Source of the DNA: Candidatus Leucobacter sulfamidivorax
GTDB taxonomy: Bacteria; Actinomycetota; Actinomycetes; Actinomycetales; Microbacteriaceae
Direction: 5' to 3'
NCBI GenBank assembly: GCA_016771945.1
Contig: QZLF01000003.1
Location: forward strand, 558,001 to 622,000
DNA length: 64,000 bases
Part shown: positions 36,115 through 45,085 of the stretch, one piece after another
How the letters are laid out: every line of letters starts with the position of its first letter
Position numbering within the stretch: position 1 is the first letter of the stretch
Program-made: the position numbers and the translations under genes
Notes under the pieces: generated by a model
Told to the model about the DNA's origin: nothing
Seen by the model: the letters and a program-made list of their open reading frames with translations, nothing else
Database searches by the model: none

Positions 36115-37294
36115 AGAGCTCCCGGATCCTTCCCTCGAAGGCGGCGACGCCGTAGACCCCCTCGGCCCATTCCCTGGCACGGGCGGCGAGCGCTTCGTCC
36201 GGGTCGCGCAGCTGCCGCACCGCGGCCTCGGCGAAGCTCCCCGCATCGTCGGTGACGGCGGCGAACAGCTCGGGCGCGTCGATCCCCTCCGCCCCGACCG
36301 CGGTCGTCACGATGGGCACCCCGCGCAGCATCGCGTCGATCGTCTTGAACTTCACCCCGGCGCCCGCGCGCAGCGGCGCGACGAAGAGCGAGGCCCGCGC
36401 GTACCAGGGCTCGAGCGAATCGACGAAGCCTGTGAGCTCCGTCCTCGGCGCGGTCGCGACCCTCGCGCGCAGCGACTCGGGCGGGTTCGCGCCGGCGATC
36501 ACGAGACGCGCCTCGGGGACGCCCCGCAGCACGGCCGGCCAGATCTCGTCGAGGAACCAGGCGACGCCGCCGTGGTTCTCGGGCCGGTTCATGGCCCCGG
36601 TGAAGAGCACGATCGGTTCTGCGGGATCGGTCGAACGCGGAAGCGGATCGGTGGGTCCGAGCCCCGGGTGCACGACCTCCACCCGCACCGCCGGTGCGAG
36701 CTCCCGGGCCAGCGCCGCATCCTTCTCGCTGAACACGATGAGCAGATCGAGCCAGGCGAAGGTCGCGGCCTCGCGGCGGCGGCAGCGCGCGGCGGCGATC
36801 CGCAGCAGGGCGCGGCGGATCGGCGAGGAGGCGCCGGCGGCCTGGCGCTCGAGGCGCTGGGTGATGACGTCGTGGGCGATGCCGACGAGGGGGGTGCCCG
36901 GCAGCCGGCGACGCAGCGACGGCGCGAGCGCGATCATCTCGGACCACTGCAGCTCGATCGCGTCGGCCCGTTCGAGCGCGGCCCAAGGGGCCCGGTCGCC
37001 GCGGAACAGCCGGCGCACCGGCCGGTAGATCGAGCTGCCCGCCCAGACGGACTCGAGCTGGAACAGCCCCAGCAGCGGACCCGTGAGGCTCGGACGCGCC
37101 TCGGTGAGCAGCGCGGCGGGCGGGCCGTCCGCCGCCTTCGGGAGGGCGTCGCGATTGATCGGGGTGTCGGGGGCGAGATGCTCGACACGGGCGAATCGCG
37201 AGAGCGCGCGGTCATGGGCGAGGAGGTACTCCCCTCCCGCATGGGTGACGGCGGGGTACGGGATATACTTCGTCAGGCTGACCACCGTCGGCAT
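36095..37294 (-). CDS. Glycosyltransferase family 4
   Basis: GT-B glycosyltransferase of 399 residues from ATG 37294 (MPTVVSLTKYIPYP); ATG 37339 adds 15 residues. The donor domain shows VLFTGAMNRPENHGGVAWFLDEI (key FTGAMNRPENHGG), GFVDSLEPWYARASLFVAPLRAGAGVKFKTIDAMLRGVPIVT, whose AGAGVKFKTIDAM part is the conserved phosphate-binding Lys/Glu-like region of this subfamily. It precedes and overlaps the family-2 glycosyltransferase on the minus strand, and is divergent from the gene at 37383. Confidence 0.87.
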   Translation of the reverse strand: MPTVVSLTKYIPYPAVTHAGGEYLLAHDRALSRFARVEHLAPDTPINRDALPKAADGPPAALLTEARPSLTGPLLGLFQLESVWAGSSIYRPVRRLFRGDRAPWAALERADAIELQWSEMIALAPSLRRRLPGTPLVGIAHDVITQRLERQAAGASSPIRRALLRIAAARCRRREAATFAWLDLLIVFSEKDAALARELAPAVRVEVVHPGLGPTDPLPRSTDPAEPIVLFTGAMNRPENHGGVAWFLDEIWPAVLRGVPEARLVIAGANPPESLRARVATAPRTELTGFVDSLEPWYARASLFVAPLRAGAGVKFKTIDAMLRGVPIVTTAVGAEGIDAPELFAAVTDDAGSFAEAAVRQLRDPDEALAARAREWAEGVYGVAAFEGRIRELYADLIA

Positions 37295-37382
37295 TGGGGC
37301 CCGGGATTCCGTGTTCCCGGGTCGATGAACGGCGGTCATCGGCCCAGTCTAGAACACCCCCGTCGCGCGTCAGGAGTCGGCC

Positions 37383-38234
37383 ATCAGCGACTACGTCGGC
37401 CTCGTCATCGCCTATCGCAACCCGAGCCTCGTCTCCGAGGTGCTCGAGCGGCTCGCCGCGCAGACGCGGACGCCGAGAGCCGTGCTCGTCGTCGACAACG
37501 GGGGCACGCTCGACGAGGCCGCGCTCGCCTCCATGCCCCTCGCGGATCGAACCGAGCTCGTCTCGCGACCGGACAATCCGGGGTACGGGGCTGCCGTGAA
37601 CGAGGCGAGGGAGCGGATCGGCGACGACGCGCTGCTCGTGCTCACCCACGACGCGGTGTTCGGTCCCGAGCTCGCGGAACGGCTGCTCGAGGCGCTCGAC
37701 GGCGACGCGGGCATCGGCGCCGCGGCGCCGGTGCTGCACTACGCGGCGGAGCCCGAGCGCGTGTTCTCCGGCGGAGGGCGCCTCACTCGCGGGGGCCGCG
37801 CGGCTCACTGGCCTCGCCCCCTCTCCGAGTCGCCCTACCCGGTGGACTGGGTCGACGGGGCCATCGTGATGTACCGGCGGGCCGCGCTGGATGCGATCGA
37901 CTGGATCGCCGAGCACTACTTCCTCTACTTCGAAGACGTCGACACCGGCTGGCGCATGGCCCGCGCCGACCTGAAGACTGTGGTGGTGCCGGGCGCGGTC
38001 GCGCACCAGCAGCCGGGCGAGCACCCCATGTACCTGGGCGTGCGGAATATGACGCTGTTCGCGAGGACGGCCGGGATCCCGGGCCCTCGGTTCCTCGGCG
38101 CACTCGTCCTGCGCGTGGGGCGCGAAGGCCTCGGCAGACTGCGCCGGGGCCGCCCCGCGGCCTTCGGCGAGGCCTGGCGGGGCTGGCGGGACGGCCGTGC
38201 GGGCTCGAGCGGTCGGCCGCCGAGCGACGACTGA
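37383..38234 (+). CDS. Glycosyltransferase family 2, apparent ATC start
   Basis: GT-A protein of about 283 residues. The fold begins YVGLVIAYRNPSLV, which lies upstream of any ATG, GTG or TTG: the first usual start in frame is GTG 37440, which would remove the first beta strand. An AGGAG site (37372-37376) sits 6 bases before ATC 37383, and an in-frame stop is at 37350. VVDNGG, RPDNPGYGAAVNEA, WVDGAIVMYRRAAL and YFLYFEDVDTGWR confirm the family. ATC initiation or a G-to-C change or error at 37385 are the options; the coding part is otherwise intact. Confidence 0.8.
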   Translation: MSDYVGLVIAYRNPSLVSEVLERLAAQTRTPRAVLVVDNGGTLDEAALASMPLADRTELVSRPDNPGYGAAVNEARERIGDDALLVLTHDAVFGPELAERLLEALDGDAGIGAAAPVLHYAAEPERVFSGGGRLTRGGRAAHWPRPLSESPYPVDWVDGAIVMYRRAALDAIDWIAEHYFLYFEDVDTGWRMARADLKTVVVPGAVAHQQPGEHPMYLGVRNMTLFARTAGIPGPRFLGALVLRVGREGLGRLRRGRPAAFGEAWRGWRDGRAGSSGRPPSDD

Positions 38235-38246
38235 CGGGAGCGCGCG

Positions 38247-39692
38247 CTACTCCTCCACCGGCTCTGTCGTCTCCGGCACGGGCGTGGCGGCGGCGATCGT
38301 CTGCGCCACCAGGGCGTGGATCTGATCGTAGTCCGGGAACTCCTGGTCGACCTCGGGCGGGGTCATGTTGAAGGTGACCGGGGTGAACTGGCGCGCCTTG
38401 TTCGCGAGGGTCACGAAATAGGCGAGCATCGACGACGGGATGTCGGTCTTCACGAGGTCACTGCCGGCCGCGGCGATCTCCTGGAAATGCAGCAGGACGT
38501 TCGCGGGGTCCATCTGCGCGAGGATCGCGGCCTGCAGCTCGCGCTGGCGGTCCATGCGGTCGAAGTCGCTGCCGGCGGTGAGGTGGCGCGCCCGCGCGTA
38601 CCATTGCGCGTTCTCGCCGTCGAGCGTCTGCAGGCCCGGCTCGATCCACCAAGCGACGTCGACCCACTCGCCGGTGACCTCGTCCTCCCGTCCTCCCACG
38701 GGAATCGGCACCTGCACGTCGACCGTCACGCCGCCCAGGGCGTCGATCAGCGCGGCGAAGCCGTGCATGTCGATGAGCACGTAGAACTGCACCTCGAGCC
38801 CCGTGGCTCCGGCGACCGCGTCCTTGGTCGCCTCGATGCCGGGAGACGAGCCGCGCGAGACCGCGTCAGGGTACATGCCCTCGTAGAGATAGCTGTACTG
38901 CGGATCGTTCACCACCTCGACCTCGGAGTAGATGGCGTTGAGGTATCCCGTGGTCAGGCAGCCTCCGTACTCGCCGAAGGCGTTGGGACCCGCGCAGAAG
39001 CCGTTGGGGTGCACCTCGTACATCGGGGAGGTCTCGGGGAAGGGCATCTCGACCAGCTCGCGCGGCAGGCCGATCATCGCCGACTGCCCCGTCTCCGCGT
39101 CGACGCTGATGAGCGAGATGCTGTCGGGGCGCAGGCCCTCGCGATCCGCCCCCAGATCGACGCCGAGCAGCAGGATGTTGTAGCGGCCGTCGACCGGATC
39201 GACGCTGGGTGCGGCATTGACAAAGATCTCGCCGATCGCGCCGCGCGCCGCGTTCACCGTCGTCGCGGCCCAGGCTGCGGCGCCGACGGGCAGGAGCGTG
39301 AGGACGACGGAGAGCACCGCGATGGGCACCCGCCATCCGGTCGAGACGCGCACGAGCCGGGTCAGCCGCAGCGTGTCGAAGCCCAGCACCAACCACAGCA
39401 CCGCGTAGGCGACGATGAGCACCTGCACCACCAGCAGCACGATGGGATTGAGCAGGATCGACAGCGTCAGGTCGCGCGCGAACAGCACGCCGGCGAGCGC
39501 GAGCAGCCCGAGCACGATCAGGGTGATCGTGGCTCCGAGCCCGAAGCGGCCGAGCCTGCGATTGCCTGCGAGCAGCTGTGCGCTGCCCGGCAGCGCGAAG
39601 CCCAGCACGACCAGCCAGCGCGCCCGCTTGTCCATCAGCGGCTTCGAGCCGGTGTCGGGGTAGCGCAGCGGGCGCTCGAGCTGCAAGGTCAT
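38247..39692 (-). CDS. LytR-CpsA-Psr (LCP) family protein
   Basis: 481-residue membrane enzyme that transfers lipid-linked glycans to peptidoglycan. N-terminal part has four to five hydrophobic segments (residues about 28-150), more than the usual single anchor. The LCP domain follows: RYNILLLGVDLGADREGLRPDSI (key LLLGVDLGADR), SAMIGLPRELVEMP, GIEATKDAVAGATG and the C-terminal YARARHLTAGSDFDRMDRQRELQ (key ARARH and RMDRQRE), which bind the polyprenyl pyrophosphate. It likely attaches the rhamnose-containing polymer made here to the wall. It converges with the family-2 glycosyltransferase 12 bp away. Confidence 0.92.
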   Translation of the reverse strand: MTLQLERPLRYPDTGSKPLMDKRARWLVVLGFALPGSAQLLAGNRRLGRFGLGATITLIVLGLLALAGVLFARDLTLSILLNPIVLLVVQVLIVAYAVLWLVLGFDTLRLTRLVRVSTGWRVPIAVLSVVLTLLPVGAAAWAATTVNAARGAIGEIFVNAAPSVDPVDGRYNILLLGVDLGADREGLRPDSISLISVDAETGQSAMIGLPRELVEMPFPETSPMYEVHPNGFCAGPNAFGEYGGCLTTGYLNAIYSEVEVVNDPQYSYLYEGMYPDAVSRGSSPGIEATKDAVAGATGLEVQFYVLIDMHGFAALIDALGGVTVDVQVPIPVGGREDEVTGEWVDVAWWIEPGLQTLDGENAQWYARARHLTAGSDFDRMDRQRELQAAILAQMDPANVLLHFQEIAAAGSDLVKTDIPSSMLAYFVTLANKARQFTPVTFNMTPPEVDQEFPDYDQIHALVAQTIAAATPVPETTEPVEE

Positions 39693-39845
39693 GGATTCAA
39701 GGGTAAGAGCCGGACGGCTTCTGAGGCTGGAAACCCGCCGCGCCCGGCCGATCCCGGCCCCGCGTTGCGCGGGCGCTCAGGCAATCCCCGAGCTATTCCA
39801 TACAATTGACTGCGTATCTGCTGATATGCGCGATGAGGGGGAACC

Positions 39846-40937
39846 GTGGCAACGCTCACCCTCATCGGCGAGCCCTTCCCCGACGTCGATGCCGAGGCCA
39901 ATGCCGCCGCCGCGCGGGATCTCGCCCGCGCCGTCGCGGTCACCGCGCCCCGGGGCTGCAGCGCGCGCCTGCTCCTCGCCCGCGATCGGCCTGCGCCGCA
40001 GTTCGACACCGCGCTCGCGCAGGTCGAGGCCGTGCCCCTGAACGCGGCCGTGCTGCCGCGGGTGTGGCGCAACGGGACGACCGCCCGTCCGCTCGACGGC
40101 GAGTTCGTGCACGCGACGACTCCGCTCGTGCCCCTGCGCACCCGCAAGGAGGAGGACGGCTCGCAGACCTCCGTGCTCGTGCCGCACGCACTCGCCTGGC
40201 AGGCCCCCGAACTCATGGGCCCCGGGCCCGCCCGCCGGTACCGGGCGTACGTCAAGCGCGCGGTGCGACTGGCCGACGCCCTGCTGGTCGGCACGCACGC
40301 CACCGCGACCGCGCTGCAGGAGCGCTACGGCGCCGGCCTGGACGTGCAGGTGCTGCCCCTCGCCCCGCCCGAGGAGTACCTGCCGCACTCGGATGCCGAG
40401 GCCCGCCGCGCCGCGCTCGGCCTGCCGCCGCACTACCTCGTGACGAACGCCCCGCTCGGTCCGTGCGGCCGCCTCGAGCTGCTCTTCGAGGTGCTGGCGG
40501 CCGACCCCTCGCTGCCGCCCCTCGTCGTGCTGACCACGGCGTCCGCGATGGAGCAGGTGCTCGCCGCTGCCCCCCTGCAGCTGCGCGAACGCCTGCACGT
40601 CATCGCCCCCGCCGAGCTCGCCGACGCCGGCGCGGCGCTCTCTGGAGCGGCCCTGCTCGTCATGCCGCAGGTCTTCATCGGCGCCGGCTACGAGGTGCTG
40701 GGCGCGCTCGCCTGCGGGGTGCCCGTCGTGCACCTCGGCTGCGCCGCGATCGCCGAGCTCGCCGACGAGGCGGGGGTCGCAGTCGAGGAACCGGCCGAGT
40801 TGGGCCGCGCGCTCCCGCATCTTCTCGGCGACGCCGAGGGACTCGATCGCCTGCGCGTGCACGCGCTCGATCGCGCGCGCTCCTTCAGCTGGGAGGGCGT
40901 CGCCTGGCAGCTGTGGGAGCTGCACGCCAACCTCTGA
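39846..40937 (+). CDS. Glycosyltransferase-like protein (GT4-type)
   Basis: 363-residue protein with GT-B features: FVHATTPLVPLR and a signature stretch ADALLVGTHATATALQERYG (key LLVGTHATATAL), a middle with QVLPLAPPEEYLP, and a donor domain with ALLVMPQVFIGAGYEVLGALACGVPVVHL (key GYEVLGALACGVPVV). The glucosyl-binding domain is short. GTG 39846 follows GGGGGAACC. It is divergent from the LCP gene with 153 bp between starts, which should contain both promoters. Acceptor unknown. Confidence 0.78.
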   Translation: MATLTLIGEPFPDVDAEANAAAARDLARAVAVTAPRGCSARLLLARDRPAPQFDTALAQVEAVPLNAAVLPRVWRNGTTARPLDGEFVHATTPLVPLRTRKEEDGSQTSVLVPHALAWQAPELMGPGPARRYRAYVKRAVRLADALLVGTHATATALQERYGAGLDVQVLPLAPPEEYLPHSDAEARRAALGLPPHYLVTNAPLGPCGRLELLFEVLAADPSLPPLVVLTTASAMEQVLAAAPLQLRERLHVIAPAELADAGAALSGAALLVMPQVFIGAGYEVLGALACGVPVVHLGCAAIAELADEAGVAVEEPAELGRALPHLLGDAEGLDRLRVHALDRARSFSWEGVAWQLWELHANL

Positions 40938-41023
40938 GACTCGGCGCCACCACCGCCTCCGATAGGCTCGAATGGGGCAGTGCGCGCTGCGTAGCCTGCC
41001 TCGTGTCGAAGAGTAGGAGTCGT

Positions 41024-42091
41024 ATGTCCTCGTCACTGCACCCGCACAGCCTCATCACTGCGCTGAACGACGGGCAGTTGCTGCAGCTGCTGAGCGACAC
41101 GGCGACGCGGACCCCGCACGCGCAGTACGTCTTCTACCAGCATCCCGAGTCGCGGGCGGCGTTCTCCGCCGCGCTGCAGGCGAATCCCTCGAACGTCGTC
41201 GAGGTGGTGCTCTTCCGCATCGAGCGGCTCCCGCAGGGCTGGAGCATCGCACCCGAGATCGCCTGGCCTCCCGGCTCCGCCGATGCGCCGCACCCGGCGT
41301 CCGAGTATCTCGCCGCGCAGGTGGCCGGCATGATCCGCCGCTTCGATCCGGGCGCCCGGGCGCTCTTCGCGGCCGCTCCCTCCGCCGCGCCCCAGCCGCC
41401 CGCGCCTCCGGTTCCTCCGGCACCGCCCGCACCTGCGTCGACTCCCCCGGCGCCTCCGACGCCTTCCGCGTCCCCTGCACCCCCTGCACCCCCCGCGCCC
41501 GTTCCCGCGGTGCCTCCGGCCCCGCCGGCACCACCCGCTCCGCCGGCGCCTCCCGCTCCCCCAGCTCCGCCGGCACCTCCTGCACCCCCGGCACCGCCGG
41601 CCCCACCCGCGCCCCCGGCCCCGCCGGCACCCCCGGCCCCGCCGGCACCCGCACCCGCCGCACCGCAGCCGGTCCCCGAGCCTGAGCGAACCGAACCGGA
41701 CGGCGACCCCGACGATCTCGATCTCACCGTGGTCGCGCCGCGCCGCGTCCCTCGTCAAGAGTGGGCGCTCGTCACGAGCGAGGGCGAGCGCATCGCGCTG
41801 CAGCAGACCGCCGTCGTCGGGCGGCGCCCGAGCCGCCCTGCGGACCTTCCCGCCGCGCAGCTCATCGCACTGCCCGACCCCGAGAAGATGCTCTCGAAGA
41901 CGCACGCCCTCATCGAGCTCGGCTCCACCGAGGCCTGGGTGACCGACCTGGGATCGACGAACGGCACCGAGCTGCTCGAGGCGTCGGGCGAACGCGAATG
42001 CTCACCCGACGAGCGGATCGCACTGCAACCCGGAGCCCGCCTGCGCTTCGGCGGCGTCGAGATCGAGCTCGTGCGAGAGGAGACCCCGTGA
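41024..42091 (+). CDS. FHA domain protein with long Pro/Ala linker
   Basis: 355-residue protein. An N-terminal domain of about 115 residues is not recognised (contains QYVFYQHPESRAAF). A roughly 90-residue linker made almost only of P-P-A triplets follows (about 41390-41665). The C-terminal 100 residues form a forkhead-associated domain: VVGRRPSRP, LSKTHALIEL and DLGSTNGTELL hold the conserved Arg, Ser and Asn that bind phosphothreonine. ATG 41024 follows AGGAG. It overlaps the next gene by 4 bp (GTGA), so both products probably work together, perhaps under a Ser/Thr kinase outside the window (inference). Confidence 0.85.
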   Translation: MSSSLHPHSLITALNDGQLLQLLSDTATRTPHAQYVFYQHPESRAAFSAALQANPSNVVEVVLFRIERLPQGWSIAPEIAWPPGSADAPHPASEYLAAQVAGMIRRFDPGARALFAAAPSAAPQPPAPPVPPAPPAPASTPPAPPTPSASPAPPAPPAPVPAVPPAPPAPPAPPAPPAPPAPPAPPAPPAPPAPPAPPAPPAPPAPPAPAPAAPQPVPEPERTEPDGDPDDLDLTVVAPRRVPRQEWALVTSEGERIALQQTAVVGRRPSRPADLPAAQLIALPDPEKMLSKTHALIELGSTEAWVTDLGSTNGTELLEASGERECSPDERIALQPGARLRFGGVEIELVREETP

Positions 42092-43755
42092 CCGACCCCC
42101 GTCTCGAACTCGGCGATCCGGCGACGAGCGCGCAGCGGCTGTTCGAGCTCGCGCAGTCCAACCCCGAGCTCGGCCCGCAGATCGCCGCCCACCCCAACGC
42201 CTACCCCGGGCTGCGGGAGTGGCTCGCGCAGCAGCCCGCGCAGCCGACCGCGCCGCTGGCCTACACGCAGCCGACCCAGCAGTTGCCGCAGCAGATGCCG
42301 CAACAGCAACCGCAGCAGCCCGGCTACGGCCAGGCTCCGGCGGATGCCTGGCAGAACGGCGGCTACGCGGCCGGCTATCCGGCGTATCCCGGCGCTCCCG
42401 ACACTCCCGGCTATCCCGTCGGCCCGGGCGCCCCTGGCGCCCCCGTCCACCCCGGCGGGCAGGTGCCGCCCACCGGCGGCGGGGGCAGCAGGAAGGCGCT
42501 CTTCATCGTCCTCGCGGCGGTGCTCGTCGTCGCGCTCCTCGTCACCGGCGGCATCGTCTGGTGGGCGCTGGCGTCGAAGCTGGGCGGATCCGGCTCCCCC
42601 GAGGCCGCGGCGACCAAGCTCATCGACGGCGCCGCGAGCTTCGATCCGCTCACGCTCTACGGCTCGCTCGCGCCGAGCGAGATCTCGGGCTTCACCGCCT
42701 CCACCGAGCGACTGATGGAGATCGAGATCTCGCCGGATCAGGAGGAGAGCCTCCGGCAGACCGTGGACCGGCTCAAGAACGCCGTGAGCATCGAGGTCGA
42801 GGGCATCCAGACCGAGACCGAGGAGATCGTCGAGGGCGTGGAGCGCGTCTTCTACATCGACGGCACGATCACCCTCGACGGCGACGAGGACGAGGTCGTG
42901 GACGCCCTCATGGAGTTCTACGCGCTGAGCGGAGACCTCACCGGCTCGTCCTCGCGCGACTACCGCGACTACCTCGAGGAGGGCCTGCGCGACGAGATCG
43001 ACCTGCCCTACGTGATCGACTTCGCCGAGCTCGAGCGCGACCTGGACGGCCCCCTCGCCGTCGTCGCCGTGCACGAGAACGGGGGCTGGTACGTCAGCCC
43101 GATGCTCAGCATCGCCGACGCCTGGTACCGCGACATGGAGAAGTACGACTACGTCGGCGACCTCGGCTCGAGGATCGTCGAGGGCGAGCCCTCCGGCAGC
43201 CCCGAGGAGGCCGGCTCGGCGCTCGCGGACGCCGTCGTGAGCGGCGACTTCGAGGACATCGCGGCACGGCTCCCGCTCGCCGAACGGCGCCTGCTCTCGA
43301 TCTACGGCCCTCCCCTCTTCGAGGAGATGGACATCGACGGCTGGAACCGGGGCGTCGACCTCGAGGCGGCCGACTTCTCCGCGGAGAACGGCGGATCCAC
43401 GGCCCGCCTGAACATCGAGGACCTCAGCCTCTCGATCCCGGAGTTCGGCTACTACGGCGACGAGGAGCTGAATCTCAAGTTCTACGACCACTGCCTGGAC
43501 GTCGAGTACTACGACTCGTACTGGGACGAGACGGAGCGCAACAGCGGCTGCCTCGACGACCTCATCCCGAGGAAGATCTACCGGGAGCTCGGCCTCGACC
43601 AGATGCGCATCATCGCGGTGAAGGAGGGCAGCGGCTGGTTCGTCTCGCCCATCGCCACGATCGCCGACATCAACGCGATCGTGAGCACGCGCATGATCGA
43701 GCTCTCGAACGAGGGCAGGCTCGAGGAGCTCTTCGACGATCTCTACGCGTACTGA
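42088..43755 (+). CDS. Single-pass membrane protein with N-terminal variant leucine-rich repeat
   Basis: 555-residue protein. Residues about 8-45 (RLFELAQSNPELGPQIAAHPNAYPGLREWLA) match a variant leucine-rich repeat found at the start of many actinobacterial proteins. A Gln/Pro/Gly-rich linker leads to one membrane helix (ALFIVLAAVLVVALLVTGGIVWW, residues about 139-160). The outer part is acidic and holds two similar halves, each ending in G-W-(Y/F)-V-S-P-(M/I). No enzymatic motif is seen. GTG 42088 overlaps the FHA gene. A strong hairpin starts 19 bp after the stop. Confidence 0.75.
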   Translation: MTDPRLELGDPATSAQRLFELAQSNPELGPQIAAHPNAYPGLREWLAQQPAQPTAPLAYTQPTQQLPQQMPQQQPQQPGYGQAPADAWQNGGYAAGYPAYPGAPDTPGYPVGPGAPGAPVHPGGQVPPTGGGGSRKALFIVLAAVLVVALLVTGGIVWWALASKLGGSGSPEAAATKLIDGAASFDPLTLYGSLAPSEISGFTASTERLMEIEISPDQEESLRQTVDRLKNAVSIEVEGIQTETEEIVEGVERVFYIDGTITLDGDEDEVVDALMEFYALSGDLTGSSSRDYRDYLEEGLRDEIDLPYVIDFAELERDLDGPLAVVAVHENGGWYVSPMLSIADAWYRDMEKYDYVGDLGSRIVEGEPSGSPEEAGSALADAVVSGDFEDIAARLPLAERRLLSIYGPPLFEEMDIDGWNRGVDLEAADFSAENGGSTARLNIEDLSLSIPEFGYYGDEELNLKFYDHCLDVEYYDSYWDETERNSGCLDDLIPRKIYRELGLDQMRIIAVKEGSGWFVSPIATIADINAIVSTRMIELSNEGRLEELFDDLYAY

Positions 43756-43773
43756 GCACCGATAGCCCGCGAG

Positions 43774-43844
43774 AGAATACGGCGGGGGTGAGAGAACCCA
43801 CAGGGGAGCTTCCCCGAAGGGTTCTCTCACCCCCGCAGTATTCT
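43774..43844. terminator. Long hairpin between convergent genes, probable bidirectional terminator
   Basis: 26-nt arms (43774-43799, containing GCGGGGGTGAGAGAACCC, and 43819-43844) pair with a single mismatch; the 19-nt loop itself has a GGGGA/TCCCC mini-stem. It ends 2 bp before the stop of the leftward MFS gene and begins 19 bp after the plus-strand membrane protein gene, so it can serve both directions. Confidence 0.8.
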
Positions 43845-43845
43845 G

Positions 43846-45078
43846 TCAGCGATCGGCCATGAGCAGGCCGCCCCGCCGGATGGCGTAGCCCCAGGCCAGC
43901 GCCGCCCCGAGCAGCGTCGATCCGGCGATCATGCCGACCGTGCCGGGCCACTCCCAGACGGCGAAGAAGAGCCCGCCGACCCAGCCGAGCAGGCTCGATC
44001 CCGAGTAGTAGCCGAGGTTGTAGAGGGGTGGCACGAGGCTGCGTCCCTCGGTCGCCCGCCGCGGCGCCACGGCGCTCGTCACCGAGTGCGCCGCGAAGAA
44101 CGCCCCGGTGAACAGCACGAGCCCGACGATGACGAGCGGCAGCGACGGCGCGAGCGTCAGGGCGAGCCCCGCGATCATCACGGCGGCGCTCAGCAGCACC
44201 GTGCCGGTCGGCGACAGGCGCGGCACGATGCGCCACACCCAGCGCGAGGCCGCGGCGCCGGCGAGATAGGCGAGGAAGATCCAGGAGACTTGCGCGAGCG
44301 AGAGGCCGAACGGGGGCTGCTGCAGCCGGAAGGTGAGGTAGTTGTAGGCCGCCACGAAGCCGCCCATCAGCAGGAACGCCTGCGCGATCGCCACCATCAC
44401 CCCGGGGTTGCGCAGATTGGCGAGCACCGCCCGCAGCAGCGGGGGATTCGCCGCCGGCCGTACGGCGGTGGGCGGCACCAGCACGAGGAAGCCGACCGCG
44501 CACAGCGCCGCGAGCACCGCCACGACCGCGAGGCCCAGGCGCCAGTCCCAGGGCTCCGCCGCCTCCGCCGCGATGATGCGGCCGGTCAGTCCGCCGACCG
44601 TGTTGCCCGCGATGTAGGTGCCGATCGCCACGCCGAGCACGGCGGGTCGCACCATCTCGGCCAGGGCCGTCACCGCGATGGCGGGGATCCCCGCGAGCGC
44701 CAGCCCCTCGAGGACGCGGATCGCCACGAGCACCTCGAAGCTCGGCGCGAGGGGCAGCACGAGCCCGACGACGACCGCGGCGAGGACCGCCCACCGCATC
44801 GCACGCACCCGCCCGATGCGGTCGGAGAGCCGCGCCCACGGCAGCACCCCCGCTGCGACGCCGATCGTCGCCGCGCCCACGGCCCAGGACGAGGTGCCGG
44901 CCGAGATGCCGAACTCGCGGGCGATGTCGGGCAGCAGGCCCTGCGGCGAATACAGCTGGATGAAGGTGGCGAGGCCGGCGCAGAACAGGGCGACCATCGC
45001 GCGCCGGTAGGCGGGGGTGTTCGCGGGCGCGCGCGGATCCGGCGCTGCCTTCGGCGGCGGATCCCCCGGCCCCGACAC
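43846..45078 (-). CDS. MFS transporter (YnfM/arabinose-efflux-like)
   Basis: 410-residue major facilitator with about 12 hydrophobic segments. LYSPQGLLPDIAREFGIS near residue 43 and RLSDRIGRVRAMRWAV (the loop 2-3 motif A) are typical of the YnfM/AraJ-like subgroup. Pro-rich N-terminus is cytosolic. It ends at the long hairpin and lies 7 bp downstream of purE on the same strand, so it may be read through from purE. The substrate is not predictable. Confidence 0.87.
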   Translation of the reverse strand: MSGPGDPPPKAAPDPRAPANTPAYRRAMVALFCAGLATFIQLYSPQGLLPDIAREFGISAGTSSWAVGAATIGVAAGVLPWARLSDRIGRVRAMRWAVLAAVVVGLVLPLAPSFEVLVAIRVLEGLALAGIPAIAVTALAEMVRPAVLGVAIGTYIAGNTVGGLTGRIIAAEAAEPWDWRLGLAVVAVLAALCAVGFLVLVPPTAVRPAANPPLLRAVLANLRNPGVMVAIAQAFLLMGGFVAAYNYLTFRLQQPPFGLSLAQVSWIFLAYLAGAAASRWVWRIVPRLSPTGTVLLSAAVMIAGLALTLAPSLPLVIVGLVLFTGAFFAAHSVTSAVAPRRATEGRSLVPPLYNLGYYSGSSLLGWVGGLFFAVWEWPGTVGMIAGSTLLGAALAWGYAIRRGGLLMADR

Positions 45079-45085
45079 TCCTCGC

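Noticed and set aside
35654-38371. Open frame of over 900 codons on the plus strand
   Set aside because: It runs antisense through two glycosyltransferase genes and out of frame through a third; Arg-rich composition with no domain. Typical of GC-rich DNA.
41390-41665. Repeated CCGCCGGCA-like triplets that might look like a CRISPR or satellite array
   Set aside because: No spacers and no fixed repeat; it is codon-level repetition of Pro-Pro-Ala.
41134-41727. Glycine-rich 'GAGGAGG' protein on the minus strand
   Set aside because: It is the shadow of the Pro/Ala linker of the FHA protein, which has a proper start, ribosome site and domain.
39806-42091. 761-codon frame joining the region before 40.9 kb with the FHA protein
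   Set aside because: Its first 400 codons are the shadow of the glycosyltransferase at 39846; the FHA gene has its own AGGAG and ATG at 41024.
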